Below the pieces are notes generated by a model. That model saw only the letters and a list, made by a program, of their open reading frames with translations, was not told where the DNA came from and did not search any database. The translations under genes and the position numbers were made by a program. Below, one piece after another: positions 35,291 through 43,416 of a DNA stretch of 59,154 nucleotides. How positions within the stretch are numbered: position 1 is the first letter of the stretch; each line of letters begins with the position of its first letter. Where the stretch lies: the NCBI RefSeq assembly GCF_051062515.1, contig NZ_JAMXEK010000011.1. One strand, 5' to 3'. This DNA comes from Aliarcobacter sp017996075 (GTDB taxonomy: Bacteria > Campylobacterota > Campylobacteria > Campylobacterales > Arcobacteraceae).

Positions 35291-35769
35291 CTTTTAACTC
35301 TTTTTAGAATTATAAAGATTAAAACAATTAAAACAAGACCAAAAATTATTTTAAAAATTTCAAAGTAGTTTAACTGCTCTTCTAAAACATTAATTTGATT
35401 TTTAAGTACTCTATTTTCTTCTAATAATCGCTCTATGTCTTTATCTATTTTTTCTGTTTGTACTATTTTTTCTTCATTTTTTTGCTCTTGAAGTTTTATT
35501 TTTTTACTTACAGTGTGACCACTTCCAGCATCTACAATAACTTTTAAATCATTTAGAGATGTTTTATAGTTGTACTCACCTTTTTCATCTAAAATATCTT
35601 CAAAAACTACTTTTTCATTTGATTCTATTTTAAATTTACAATTCATACATGGTTTAGCATTTGCAAAATATGAATTGATATAAAGATTATCATCTTTTAA
35701 GTCTAAAAATAGATTTACTTTATGAGCAAATAAAAATATTGGTAAAACTAAAATTAAAAAAAATCTCAT
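35287..35769 (-). CDS. nikL: NikL-type accessory membrane protein of the nickel transporter
   Basis: A 160-residue protein with an N-terminal signal/anchor (residues 1-15), a periplasmic beta-rich domain containing NAKPCMNCKFKI near residue 38 and AGSGHTV near 82, a heptad-like coiled coil (about 100-135) and a C-terminal membrane helix (137-157) ending LKRVKS. This is the topology of NikL, which joins NikM in NikKMLQO transporters. The CxxC pair and a His may bind metal in the periplasm, which is inference. Overlaps nikM and nikQ by 4 bases each. Confidence 0.75.
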   Translation of the reverse strand: MRFFLILVLPIFLFAHKVNLFLDLKDDNLYINSYFANAKPCMNCKFKIESNEKVVFEDILDEKGEYNYKTSLNDLKVIVDAGSGHTVSKKIKLQEQKNEEKIVQTEKIDKDIERLLEENRVLKNQINVLEEQLNYFEIFKIIFGLVLIVLIFIILKRVKS

Positions 35770-36368
35770 ATATTTAATCCTTTTAATAAACTCGGCATTG
35801 TTCTTTTAATATATAAAAATAAAAAGAGTGTAACTAAACTTTCTAAAATCATAGTAGGTATATTTGCAAAAATAATAGTATAAGAAAGCTTTTCATACTC
35901 TTCTTTTGAAAGTATAAGATGCATAAATAAAATAAAAGTAGATATAAAAACCCCACTAAATCCAATTAAAAAAAACTTTATCTTTTCATTTAAAGCTCTT
36001 AAAAAATTTAATTTAAAAATAATATACACTAAATATGAAGCTAATCCCATAATCAAAACATTTACTCCAATAGAGCTAACTCCACCAAATCCTAAAAGTA
36101 AAGCTTGTAAAATAAGTGCTAAAGATATAGAAAATATTGCAACACTTCCTAAAAATACTCCAATAAAACCTAAAAGCATTAGATGAATTTGAGTAAATCC
36201 AAAGGGTATATGAATAAATGAAGCTACAAAAAAAAGAGCACTAAAAGCAGAAGCTAGTGCTATTTTATCATTTGATAAATTTTTAAAAGAGTATATTAAA
36301 AATAAAGTAGCAACAGTAGTCGAAACTACTGTAACTTCAAGAGTTAAAATACCATCACTAATATGCAT
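35766..36368 (-). CDS. nikM: Nickel ECF transporter substrate-binding membrane component
   Basis: A 200-residue CbiM/NikM protein with about six membrane helices. It begins MHISDGIL, the family signature in which the N-terminal Met and His2 form the metal site; internal GFTQIHLMLLGFIGVFLGS (about residues 56-74) carries the second conserved His. It defines substrate selectivity of the transporter. One base separates it from nikK upstream, and it overlaps nikL by 4 bases. Confidence 0.9.
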   Translation of the reverse strand: MHISDGILTLEVTVVSTTVATLFLIYSFKNLSNDKIALASAFSALFFVASFIHIPFGFTQIHLMLLGFIGVFLGSVAIFSISLALILQALLLGFGGVSSIGVNVLIMGLASYLVYIIFKLNFLRALNEKIKFFLIGFSGVFISTFILFMHLILSKEEYEKLSYTIIFANIPTMILESLVTLFLFLYIKRTMPSLLKGLNI

Positions 36369-36369
36369 T

Positions 36370-37095
36370 TTAGTAAGCTTTTAACCAAAGTAATGCACCA
36401 TTTTCAATAGGGTATTTTTTACCATTTAGCTCTTTTTCTCCCTCTTCAATTAGTGCTGCAAATCCCCACCAACCTTTATGATTCATCACAAAAGAGAAAA
36501 CTCCATTTTTATCTGTTTTAATACTTTGAGTAATATGTGAAGATGTTGGAGCTTTTAAATCAAACTCATTATAAAGTTCAACTTCTACCTCAACATTTGA
36601 TTGTGGTTTTCCATCTTTTAAAACTACGCCTTGAAAAATATTTCCAGCATAAAGTCCAAAAGGTTTTGTAAGTGGAACTATCTCATATTTTAAACCAATT
36701 GGCTCATCCCATCCATCTTCAACACCAAAAGCACTAACTATCACTTTTGGAACATGGCTTATAAATAAACCTTCTGACTCTTCAAAATAAGGCTCAGGTT
36801 GTACAAAAAACTTATAAACTGCTGGTTTATCTATTGAATATGAAGTTTCCCAAGCTTTGTTGTCAAACTTTTTTCTCTCTTTTAAAGGTAGAGAGTTTTT
36901 ACTGTTATTTACAAAAATACCTTTTGGTTTCTCCATATTCATACCACTTTGTTCAAAAGGGTGAATAAACATAGCCTCTATTTTGATATTTGCATCTTTT
37001 TTATCTTCAATATTATCACTAGTTGGAAGAAGAGTTAAAAAATGTGCATTTGCAAAAAGAGCTGTTAATGCTAAAGCTGAAATTACTTTTTTCAT
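36370..37095 (-). CDS. nikK: NikK periplasmic component (DUF4198)
   Basis: A 241-residue exported protein with a signal peptide (residues 1-17, cleaved before HFLTLLPTS). The mature start carries a His, and the protein has a DUF4198/GH25-like two-domain layout: KAPTSSHITQSIKTDKNGVFSF and HKGWWGFAALIEEG near the end are typical. NikK assists nickel delivery to the ECF transporter in NikKMLQO systems. It is first in the transporter operon, 91 bases after hypA, with its own candidate -10. Confidence 0.82.
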   Translation of the reverse strand: MKKVISALALTALFANAHFLTLLPTSDNIEDKKDANIKIEAMFIHPFEQSGMNMEKPKGIFVNNSKNSLPLKERKKFDNKAWETSYSIDKPAVYKFFVQPEPYFEESEGLFISHVPKVIVSAFGVEDGWDEPIGLKYEIVPLTKPFGLYAGNIFQGVVLKDGKPQSNVEVEVELYNEFDLKAPTSSHITQSIKTDKNGVFSFVMNHKGWWGFAALIEEGEKELNGKKYPIENGALLWLKAY

Positions 37096-37121
37096 AAAAA
37101 TTCCTTGTTTTATTTTGTGAA

Positions 37122-37127
37122 ATTATA
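37122..37127 (-). promoter_or_regulatory. Candidate -10 for the nikKMLQO operon
   Basis: A consensus TATAAT on the minus strand lies 27 bases before the nikK ATG in the hypA-nikK gap, with AAGGA as ribosome-binding site after it. No symmetrical NikR box was recognised. Confidence 0.4.
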
Positions 37128-37186
37128 ATTATCTTTAGTTTATGTAAAATAAAATTTACTATTTCTTATATAAATTTAGAACTATA

Positions 37187-37528
37187 TTATTCAAATTCTA
37201 AACTCATAAGATACATATCTTCACCATCTGTTACTTTTAAATCAACACTTTCACATTTTGGGCATGCAAACTCATTTTTTTGCAAAGTTGAACTACTATT
37301 ACATTTATTACATAAAATCTCTATTTGTTGAACATTTATTATAAATTGTGCATCATTACAAACTGTTTGTTCTTTAAATGTATCAAATGCTGTTTGAAGA
37401 AGCTCTGGCTCAACTCCACTTAAAACTCCAATTTTTACAACTACTTTTGTAACTTTAAAAGCCTCATTTTGTCGAGCATGTTCTTCACAGCTTTCTAATA
37501 ATGATTGAACTACACTATACTCATGCAT
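37187..37528 (-). CDS. hypA: Hydrogenase nickel-incorporation protein HypA
   Basis: A 113-residue metallochaperone that delivers nickel to the hydrogenase large subunit. It begins MHEYSVVQSLL, with the MHE nickel site in which His2 is the ligand. The zinc domain has CNKC and CPKC pairs (residues about 74-96). Normal length. It follows hypE by 43 bases and precedes the nickel transporter. In some relatives HypA also feeds urease, but no urease genes are visible here. Confidence 0.93.
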   Translation of the reverse strand: MHEYSVVQSLLESCEEHARQNEAFKVTKVVVKIGVLSGVEPELLQTAFDTFKEQTVCNDAQFIINVQQIEILCNKCNSSSTLQKNEFACPKCESVDLKVTDGEDMYLMSLEFE

Positions 37529-37571
37529 AAAATTTCTCCTTTAAAAATGTTCCATTTATTAAAGGAACCAA

Positions 37572-38570
37572 TTAACAAATCCTTGGCAGAAGCTCACCAG
37601 TTGGTGTATCTAAAAATCTTTTTGTTCCCCAAGAACTATTTAAAATAACTTTTTGCGGGTATTGAGCAGTTACTTTTCCAATAATACAAGCGTTTGAAGA
37701 TTCAGGAAAAGTATGTAAAACCTCTATTGCACGTGCTGCGTCATTTTTAGGAATTGCGAGTAAAAATGTTCCCTCATTTGCTAGATTTGTTGCTTCAAAA
37801 CCAAGCATTTCACAAATTCCTTTTACCTCATCACTAACTGGAATTTGTTCTTCTTCTACTTCTATACAAATATTTGATTGTTTTGCCCACTCATTTAATA
37901 CAGCACTTACTCCACCTCTTGTAGCATCTCTTAAAGCTGTTATTTTAACACCACTATCAATCAAAGCTTTTACTTGAGGATATAAAGAGTTACAATCACT
38001 TTTTAAATTTGAGTGCATATCCATACCCTCACGTGCAGTAAATATTGTAGCTCCATGTGCTCCTATATCACGGCTTACAAGAATCAAGTCATCTTGTGTA
38101 ATATTGTTTGAACTAATTCCACTATAAAGAATTTCTCCAATACCAGTTGTATTTATAAAGATTTTATCAACAGCACCACGTGGAACTACTTTTGTATCTC
38201 CACTTACAATAATCGCTTCATTTTTTACTAACTCTTCTTTCATAGAGTTTACGATGATTTCAAGCTGTTCTACTTCAAAACCCTCTTCTATAATAACTGA
38301 ACAAGTAAGATATTTTGGCTTTGCTCCCATCATTGCTAAATCGTTGCAAGTTCCACAAATGGCAAGTTTTCCTATATTTGCTCCATTGAAAAAAAGAGGA
38401 CTAACTGTAAAACTATCTGTACTAAATGCTAGCTTTCCATTTTCTATAACTGCTGCATCTTCACTCTTTTCTAAAATCTCATTTTTAAAGGCTTCATAAA
38501 AAACCTCTTTTATTAACTCATTGTTTTCAGCTCCACCATTTCCGTGTGCTAGTGTTATTGTTTTTGTCAT
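37572..38570 (-). CDS. hypE: Hydrogenase maturation protein HypE (carbamoyl dehydratase)
   Basis: A 332-residue PurM-like ATPase that dehydrates the carbamoyl group received from HypF into a cyanide ligand. LAHGNGGAENNELI near residue 8, FSTDSFTVSPLFFNGANIGKLA near 49 (key STD and GDIG-like residues), a VSGDTKVVPRG segment and RDATRGGVSAVLNE are family marks. The C-terminus ends LLPRIC, whose last Cys is the thiocarboxamide carrier. One base separates it from the MazG-like gene upstream. Confidence 0.95.
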   Translation of the reverse strand: MTKTITLAHGNGGAENNELIKEVFYEAFKNEILEKSEDAAVIENGKLAFSTDSFTVSPLFFNGANIGKLAICGTCNDLAMMGAKPKYLTCSVIIEEGFEVEQLEIIVNSMKEELVKNEAIIVSGDTKVVPRGAVDKIFINTTGIGEILYSGISSNNITQDDLILVSRDIGAHGATIFTAREGMDMHSNLKSDCNSLYPQVKALIDSGVKITALRDATRGGVSAVLNEWAKQSNICIEVEEEQIPVSDEVKGICEMLGFEATNLANEGTFLLAIPKNDAARAIEVLHTFPESSNACIIGKVTAQYPQKVILNSSWGTKRFLDTPTGELLPRIC

Positions 38571-38936
38571 TTATTTATCTTCCCTACTTTTGCTATATTT
38601 TTTACTTCCACCTTGTGATGTCTCAACTGGATATTTAGCTTCATTTTTTGTCATCTTACTTAATATGGCTTCTTCAAGATTTATATTTAGCTTCATACAA
38701 ATTCTTATAAGATAAATAGCAATATCAGCGACCTCTTCTTTTGTATGCTCTTTTACATCATCAGGTAAGTTCATACACTCTTCAAAATTTAGCCATTGGA
38801 AAATCTCATTTAGTTCACCTACCTCTCCATTCAATGCCATAACTAAATTTTTTGGATTATGAAAACTTTCCCAATTTCTATCATCACTAAACTTTTGAAT
38901 TCTTTGTTTTATTTTTTCTATGTTCATTTTATTCAT
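38571..38936 (-). CDS. MazG-like nucleotide pyrophosphohydrolase
   Basis: A 121-residue all-alpha NTP pyrophosphatase of the RS21-C6/MazG-like type. HNPKNLVMALNGEVGELNEIFQW (about residues 22-44; the two key E-x2-E pairs start at EVGELNE) and EEVADIAIYLIRICMKL near 67-83 give the ExxE-ExxD metal-binding set, and FxxP-like AKYPVETSQGG ends the domain. It hydrolyses non-canonical or dCTP-like nucleotides. It sits inside the hyp operon, overlapping the nuclease gene by 8 bases and touching hypE, with no known link to hydrogenase. Confidence 0.85.
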   Translation of the reverse strand: MNKMNIEKIKQRIQKFSDDRNWESFHNPKNLVMALNGEVGELNEIFQWLNFEECMNLPDDVKEHTKEEVADIAIYLIRICMKLNINLEEAILSKMTKNEAKYPVETSQGGSKKYSKSREDK

Positions 38937-39918
38937 CTTCCAATAACTTTTTAAACTCTTCTTTGTTCGGTAAAATAGTTAAATATTTACTTGCATATAT
39001 TTGATTATTATCTTTTGGAAGCGTTAATTCAACTAATGCCTTACTTTTATCTTTGCAAAGAATAATTCCAATAGTTGAATTTTCATCATCTGTTTTTTCA
39101 AATCTATCAAAATAATTTACATACATCATCATTTGCCCAATATCTTGATGTTTTAACTCACCTATTTTTAAATCAATAACTACAAATGACTTTAATAATC
39201 TATTATAAAAAACTAAATCAACTTTAAAATGTTTTTCATCTATTGTAATTCTTTTTTGGCGTGCAACAAAAGTAAAACCCTTTCCTAGTTCTAATAAAAA
39301 ATGTTCTAGTTTATCTATTAGTTTTTGTTCTAATTCACTTTCACTGTAACTTGACAATTCAGGAAGCCCCACAAACTCTAAAATATATGGGTCTTTTATT
39401 AAATCTTGTGCTGTTTGAATAACTTGACCATTCAAAGATAGCTCTTTTAATTTTTGTTTATCACTGCTTAACTTAAGTCTTTCAAATAGTCCACTATCAA
39501 ACTGTCTTTTAAGCTCTCTTAAACTCCAACTGTTTTCTATTGATTCTATTTCATAAAAATTTCTTTCATTTATATTTTCAATTCTTGTTAAGAAAATATA
39601 ATGCGACCAGCTAAGTTTGAATTCGCTAGACACTGTCTGTCTTTTTTGATATATCAAATAAAACTGTCTCATATTCTTTAAATTTTGTTCTGAATAACCT
39701 TTTCCAAACTCTTTTATTAGTTCACTTGATAAGTTTTTTAATAAAGCACTTCCATACTCTGCCCTAGTTTCTCCACCTTGTTCTTCCTCTACGATTCTTT
39801 TACCTATTTGAAAATAAGTTTGTGTCATAGTAGTATTTATAGTTTGATAAACTCTATTTTTTGCACTATAAAGTAACTCTTTGATTTCTTGATAAATATT
39901 ATTATTTGTTAGCTTCAT
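38929..39918 (-). CDS. PDDEXK nuclease family protein (YhcG/DUF1016)
   Basis: A 329-residue protein. The N-terminal DUF1016 helical domain shows YFQIGKRIVEEEQGG, YGSALLKNLS and YSEQNLKNMRQFYL. The C-terminal nuclease domain has FTFVARQKRITID, then HFKVDLVFYNRLLKSFVVIDLKIG, giving the D-x(n)-D-L-K catalytic core (E/D-x-K) of PDDEXK enzymes. The start is set at 39918 because GGAGA precedes it; an ATG 13 codons upstream lacks one. The family is common near restriction and defence loci; here it lies between hypD and hypE. Confidence 0.85.
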   Translation of the reverse strand: MKLTNNNIYQEIKELLYSAKNRVYQTINTTMTQTYFQIGKRIVEEEQGGETRAEYGSALLKNLSSELIKEFGKGYSEQNLKNMRQFYLIYQKRQTVSSEFKLSWSHYIFLTRIENINERNFYEIESIENSWSLRELKRQFDSGLFERLKLSSDKQKLKELSLNGQVIQTAQDLIKDPYILEFVGLPELSSYSESELEQKLIDKLEHFLLELGKGFTFVARQKRITIDEKHFKVDLVFYNRLLKSFVVIDLKIGELKHQDIGQMMMYVNYFDRFEKTDDENSTIGIILCKDKSKALVELTLPKDNNQIYASKYLTILPNKEEFKKLLEDE

Positions 39919-39984
39919 TTTTAATCTCCATTTTTTATCATTTAATTGGAAAAACAATATTTCATTTTGCTAAAATAAATTATC

Positions 39985-41109
39985 TTACAACAAATTCCCA
40001 TATTTATAATAAGCACTACAAGCGCCCTCACTACTCACCATACAAGAACCAATTGGATTTGTTGGAGTACATACAGTTCCAAAGATTTTGCAATCAGTTG
40101 GTTTTGCAACACCTTTTAAAATCTCAGGACATTTACAAGCTTTATTCTCTTTTACTTCTTGTGTTGGTAATATATCTTTATAAACTATTTTTGCATTATA
40201 TTTATCAAACTCATCTTTTAGTTCATAACCACTATTTTCTACTTCTCCAATTCCTCTAAATTTAAAAGGAACTTTTTTGAAGTATTTATTTATAAGTTCT
40301 TGAGCTTTTAAATTTCCTTCATAAGATACAAGTCTTTTATACTCTATTTCTAAATTGGCTCTTTTTTCTTTGAACTGTTTTACAATCATTGAGATACTTT
40401 GCATAACATCAACAGGTTCAAATCCACTTACAACAACTGGTTTATTATAACTCAAAGGAAACTCTTCATAAATTTTACTTCCACTTATAACGCTAACATG
40501 TGATGGTCCTAAAAAAGCATCGATTTTACAGTTCTCATCTTGAACTAACACTTGCATTACTTCAGGAACTGTTATATGATTTATATGAAACAGAATATTT
40601 TTAATATCTTGTTTTATTACTTGCTCCATTAAAGCACAAGTCATTGGAGTTGTTGTTTCAAATCCTATTGCAAAAAAGACTACTATTTTATCTTTGTTCT
40701 CATCTGCTATTTTTAAACAATCCATAGGAGAATAGACAAATCTTACATCAGCACCTTCACTTCTTGCTTTTTGTAAACTTCCATTACTTCCTGGAACTTT
40801 TATCATATCTCCAAGTGTTACAAGTATCAGATCTTTTTGTAAACTTAAAATATAAGCACTATCTATTCTATCTTTTGGCATAACACAAACAGGACAACCA
40901 GGTCCATGGATGAAATTTATTTTTTTATTTATTAGTTGTGGTATTCCATACTTCATAATAGTGTGAGTATGTCCGCCACACACTTCCATAATATTTATAG
41001 TTCCATCATAATCTTTTAAATCTTCATCAATGATTTGTTTAAATGCTTTTATGGTTTTAGCATCACGAAAGCCATCATATAAATCTTTTAGTTGTAACTC
41101 TTTTTCCAT
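39985..41109 (-). CDS. hypD: Hydrogenase maturation protein HypD
   Basis: A 374-residue iron-sulfur protein that, with HypC, assembles Fe(CN)2CO. MEVCGGHTHTIMKYG near residue 41 holds the conserved CGGHTH, HGPGCPVCVMP near 69 the second Cys pair, GFETTTPMT near 152 the GFETT motif, and the C-terminal region has CKCPEILKG, CKIFGTVCTPTNPIGSCMVSSEGAC, with the four cysteines for the [4Fe-4S] cluster. Normal length. It lies 13 bases downstream of hypC. Confidence 0.96.
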   Translation of the reverse strand: MEKELQLKDLYDGFRDAKTIKAFKQIIDEDLKDYDGTINIMEVCGGHTHTIMKYGIPQLINKKINFIHGPGCPVCVMPKDRIDSAYILSLQKDLILVTLGDMIKVPGSNGSLQKARSEGADVRFVYSPMDCLKIADENKDKIVVFFAIGFETTTPMTCALMEQVIKQDIKNILFHINHITVPEVMQVLVQDENCKIDAFLGPSHVSVISGSKIYEEFPLSYNKPVVVSGFEPVDVMQSISMIVKQFKEKRANLEIEYKRLVSYEGNLKAQELINKYFKKVPFKFRGIGEVENSGYELKDEFDKYNAKIVYKDILPTQEVKENKACKCPEILKGVAKPTDCKIFGTVCTPTNPIGSCMVSSEGACSAYYKYGNLL

Positions 41110-41122
41110 AATATTTTACACT

Positions 41123-41404
41123 TTATCTATTTGGACAGTTTTGTGATTCTTCAATAGCTGCTAAGCGGTCATCTTCTTCCATCTTATCTATGATTTCTTG
41201 ATAAACTTTTAGAGATTCTAAAGCATATTCTTCATCTATTTTATTCATAGCAAAACCTATATGAATTAAAACATAATCTCCTACTTTTACCTCTTGATCT
41301 ATCAAATCTAAACTAGCACTTCTTTCTACTCCCATAGTATCAACTACACAAGTATTCATTTGCGTATCTATACTTTTTATTTTTGATGGTATTGATAAAC
41401 ACAT
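41123..41404 (-). CDS. hypC: Hydrogenase assembly chaperone HypC
   Basis: A 93-residue HypC/HupF chaperone starting MCLSIPSKIKSID, in which Cys2 binds the Fe(CN)2CO unit. VGDYVLIHIGFAMNKIDEEYA near residue 41 is the conserved OB-fold segment. It cycles between HypD and the HydB precursor. It is separated from hypB by a structured 125-base gap and followed closely by hypD. Confidence 0.95.
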   Translation of the reverse strand: MCLSIPSKIKSIDTQMNTCVVDTMGVERSASLDLIDQEVKVGDYVLIHIGFAMNKIDEEYALESLKVYQEIIDKMEEDDRLAAIEESQNCPNR

Positions 41405-41429
41405 ATAATTTTTTCCTTTTTCTTATTTA

Positions 41430-41525
41430 TAAAACAATTTTATGAATGATTCTGCAACGGATGGGTAAAAATCTTTGATTTTTGGGTACCCACCGTGAAG
41501 CCTAAATGAATAAAATTCATTTTAG
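41430..41525. repeat. About 95-bp imperfect palindrome between hypB and hypC
   Basis: The innermost part is a perfect AAAAATC-TTT-GATTTTT hairpin (41467-41483). It is flanked by CGGATGGGT on the left and ACCCACCG on the right, and further out by AATTTTATGAATGATTC-like and AATGAATAAAATTCATTT-like arms, themselves able to form a 10-bp hairpin just after the hypB stop. The whole gap is therefore a nested inverted repeat. No U-tract follows the main stem. It could be an mRNA-processing or attenuating structure, or a MITE/REP-like element. Confidence 0.65.
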
Positions 41526-41529
41526 AAAT

Positions 41530-42327
41530 TTATCGCATCTTTCTTTTGAAATTAATCCAATCAATTACATTTTGTAAAGATTGTTTATCTTTTATATTTA
41601 CTTCTAAAATATCTACATTTGGTTTTAGTTTTCTAGCTTCTGCTTTCTCTTTTTCAATATCATATTCAAAATATGGAATTAGATCAGTTTTTGTAATAAG
41701 GATTAAATCAGCACATCTAAACATAACTGGATATTTTGCAATTTTATCTTCCCCCTCAGGAACAGAAACTAAAACAATATTCAAGTGAGTTCCCACATCA
41801 TAAGATGCTGGACAAACAAGATTTCCTACATTTTCCACAAAACAAACATCAATATCAGCTAACTTAATATCATGTAAACCTTTGTGAACCATAAATGCAT
41901 CTAAATGACAAGCACTTCCTGTTTGGATTTGAACTGCATTTATTCCTTTTGCTTTTAATCTATCTGCATCTCTTGAAGTCTCTAAGTCACCCTCGACAAC
42001 TGCAAATTTAAAATCTACCATATCAGCAATATTTTCTAAAAGTGTAGTTTTTCCACTTCCTGGACTTGACATAAGATTTATTCCTAAAACTTTGTGATTA
42101 TCAAAATGAGCTCTATTATGTGAAGCTTCATGGTCATTTTTATCTAAAATCTTTTGAATTACTGATATGGTTTTTGAATCATTTAGCAAAGGATTTGTTT
42201 TTAAATTATCATTTATTGGTTTAAACATAGTTCTGTTTTCATGATTATGGTGAGTATGTTCATGCTCATGGCTATGATTATGGTTGTGTTCCATTCCAGC
42301 TATTGTACATCCGCAGTCTTTACACAT
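41530..42327 (-). CDS. hypB: Hydrogenase nickel-incorporation GTPase HypB
   Basis: A 265-residue SIMIBI GTPase that supplies nickel with HypA. The N-terminus begins MCKDCGC, the high-affinity CxxCGC nickel site, followed by a His-rich tract (residues 14-31, about nine His) that could store nickel. The G domain has LMSSPGSGKTTLLENI near residue 86 (Walker A), EGDLETSRDADRL near 113, and ITKTDLIPYF near 212 (guanine specificity). First gene of the hypBCD group, with a candidate -10 at 42389-42394. Confidence 0.96.
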   Translation of the reverse strand: MCKDCGCTIAGMEHNHNHSHEHEHTHHNHENRTMFKPINDNLKTNPLLNDSKTISVIQKILDKNDHEASHNRAHFDNHKVLGINLMSSPGSGKTTLLENIADMVDFKFAVVEGDLETSRDADRLKAKGINAVQIQTGSACHLDAFMVHKGLHDIKLADIDVCFVENVGNLVCPASYDVGTHLNIVLVSVPEGEDKIAKYPVMFRCADLILITKTDLIPYFEYDIEKEKAEARKLKPNVDILEVNIKDKQSLQNVIDWINFKRKMR

Positions 42328-42388
42328 ATTATTCTTCCCTTTTATTTTTCACAAGTCTAGCCCATTTCCTTTTAAAACTATTTGATAT

Positions 42389-42394
42389 ATTATA
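42389..42394 (-). promoter_or_regulatory. Candidate -10 for hypB
   Basis: TATAAT on the minus strand, 62 bases before the hypB ATG, in the 109-base divergent region shared with the transposase-like gene. Confidence 0.4.
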
Positions 42395-42413
42395 AACACC
42401 TATATGTTTTTAG

Positions 42414-42425
42414 AACAAATTTGTT
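42414..42425. promoter_or_regulatory. Palindrome AACAAATTTGTT, candidate operator
   Basis: A perfect 12-bp palindrome lies about 20 bases upstream of the hypB -10 candidate, over its -35 zone, and ends 11 bases before the ATG of the divergent transposase-like gene. A regulator bound here could affect both genes. The binding protein is unknown. Confidence 0.35.
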
Positions 42426-42436
42426 AAAATCTATTC

Positions 42437-43078
42437 ATGATATGCCCAAACTGTAAAAATAAAGATTTTTATACTCTTGCAAATGATTACATCAAATGTA
42501 AAAAGTGTGCCAAAAAACTCTCTTTAAAAAAAATTGAAAAAGATAAATTAATCATTCAAAAATTCTGTGAAAATAAAACCGCTTTTGAAGTTTCAAATGA
42601 ATTAGAACTAAATTATAAAACCGTAAAAGATAGGTTTGATGTTTTAAGACAAAAAATTGCAGTTTATTCTGAAGATATTTATAACTCATCAATTAAAGAT
42701 AATACCGAATATGAAGAGTTTTACTATTTAAAAGAGAGAGAAAAAGTAAAGAAAAAAAAGAGTCTTAGTGAAGCTGTAAATATTATTGGTTTTTATTCAA
42801 ATCAGAAAGTTTACACACTTTTAATGCCAAAAATAGGCAATCGTGCATTTGATATAGAAGATGGATTTATTCAATACTTAAGTTGGTACAAAATTCACTC
42901 TCAAAATGCACATCAAACAAAACTAAATAGATTTTGGAAGTTTTTGGAGAAAAATTTAAAAAAACACAAAGGTGTAAATGAAGACAATTTTTTTTACTAT
43001 TTAAAAGAGTATGAATTTAAATTTAACTATAAAAAATCTGAACAGCTAGAGATTTTAAAATCTCTTAGCTTTTTATAA
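42437..43078 (+). CDS. Domesticated IS1595-type transposase-like protein
   Basis: A 213-residue protein with the IS1595/ISXO2 layout: N-terminal zinc ribbon (CPNC at 3-6, CKKC at 26-29 approx.), a helix-turn-helix (AFEVSNELELNYKTVKDRF, residues 49-67) and a C-terminal end, RFWKFLEKNLKKHKGV then YYLKEYEFKFN, matching the last block of those transposases. The catalytic acidic triad appears lost: the first DE position reads EYEEF, the second Asp region is reduced to FIQYLSWYKIHS, and the final Glu before FW is replaced by Arg (LNRFW). No terminal inverted repeats flank it. It faces hypB, so a DNA-binding regulator role is plausible but unproven. Confidence 0.65.
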   Translation: MICPNCKNKDFYTLANDYIKCKKCAKKLSLKKIEKDKLIIQKFCENKTAFEVSNELELNYKTVKDRFDVLRQKIAVYSEDIYNSSIKDNTEYEEFYYLKEREKVKKKKSLSEAVNIIGFYSNQKVYTLLMPKIGNRAFDIEDGFIQYLSWYKIHSQNAHQTKLNRFWKFLEKNLKKHKGVNEDNFFYYLKEYEFKFNYKKSEQLEILKSLSFL

Positions 43079-43081
43079 AAA

Positions 43082-43399
43082 TTAAAAATCGAAATCGAAA
43101 ATTTCAGATAAAAACCCTTCTTTTTTCTTTTTGTATGGAGCTTGTTGTCTATTATCATAAGAGTTGTATTGTTGATGATTGCTTTGTTTATTATATGAAT
43201 TTCTATCATCATTTTTAAAATAGCTTGAATGATTATTTGATTGTTGATTATTTGACTGATAAGTTGAACTTTTTTCAATAATCTTATCTAACTCTCCTCG
43301 ATCAAGCCAAACTCCTCTACAAGATGGACAATAATCAATTTCAACACCTTGTCTTTCACTCATTACTAAATCTATATCTTTACATACTGGACATTTCAT
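43082..43399 (-). CDS. TFIIB-type zinc-ribbon protein
   Basis: A 105-residue protein with a zf-TFIIB domain at residues 1-40: CPVCKD near 3-8, then YCPSCRGVWLDRGELDKII, the standard motif of this small family. The middle is a low-complexity Asn/Gln/Ser/Tyr linker (about residues 45-90) and the end is KKKKEGFLSEIFDFDF. Function unknown in bacteria. It lies between hypF and hypB with its end 3 bases from the convergent transposase-like gene, and 17 bases after hypF. Confidence 0.82.
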   Translation of the reverse strand: MKCPVCKDIDLVMSERQGVEIDYCPSCRGVWLDRGELDKIIEKSSTYQSNNQQSNNHSSYFKNDDRNSYNKQSNHQQYNSYDNRQQAPYKKKKEGFLSEIFDFDF

Positions 43400-43416
43400 T
43401 ATAAAACCTCTTTTAT

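Noticed and set aside
41458..41495. The GGATGGGT/ACCCACC hairpin as a rho-independent terminator of hypB.
   Set aside because: No U-tract follows on either strand, and hypC-hypD must be expressed beyond it; structure or repeat element is more likely.
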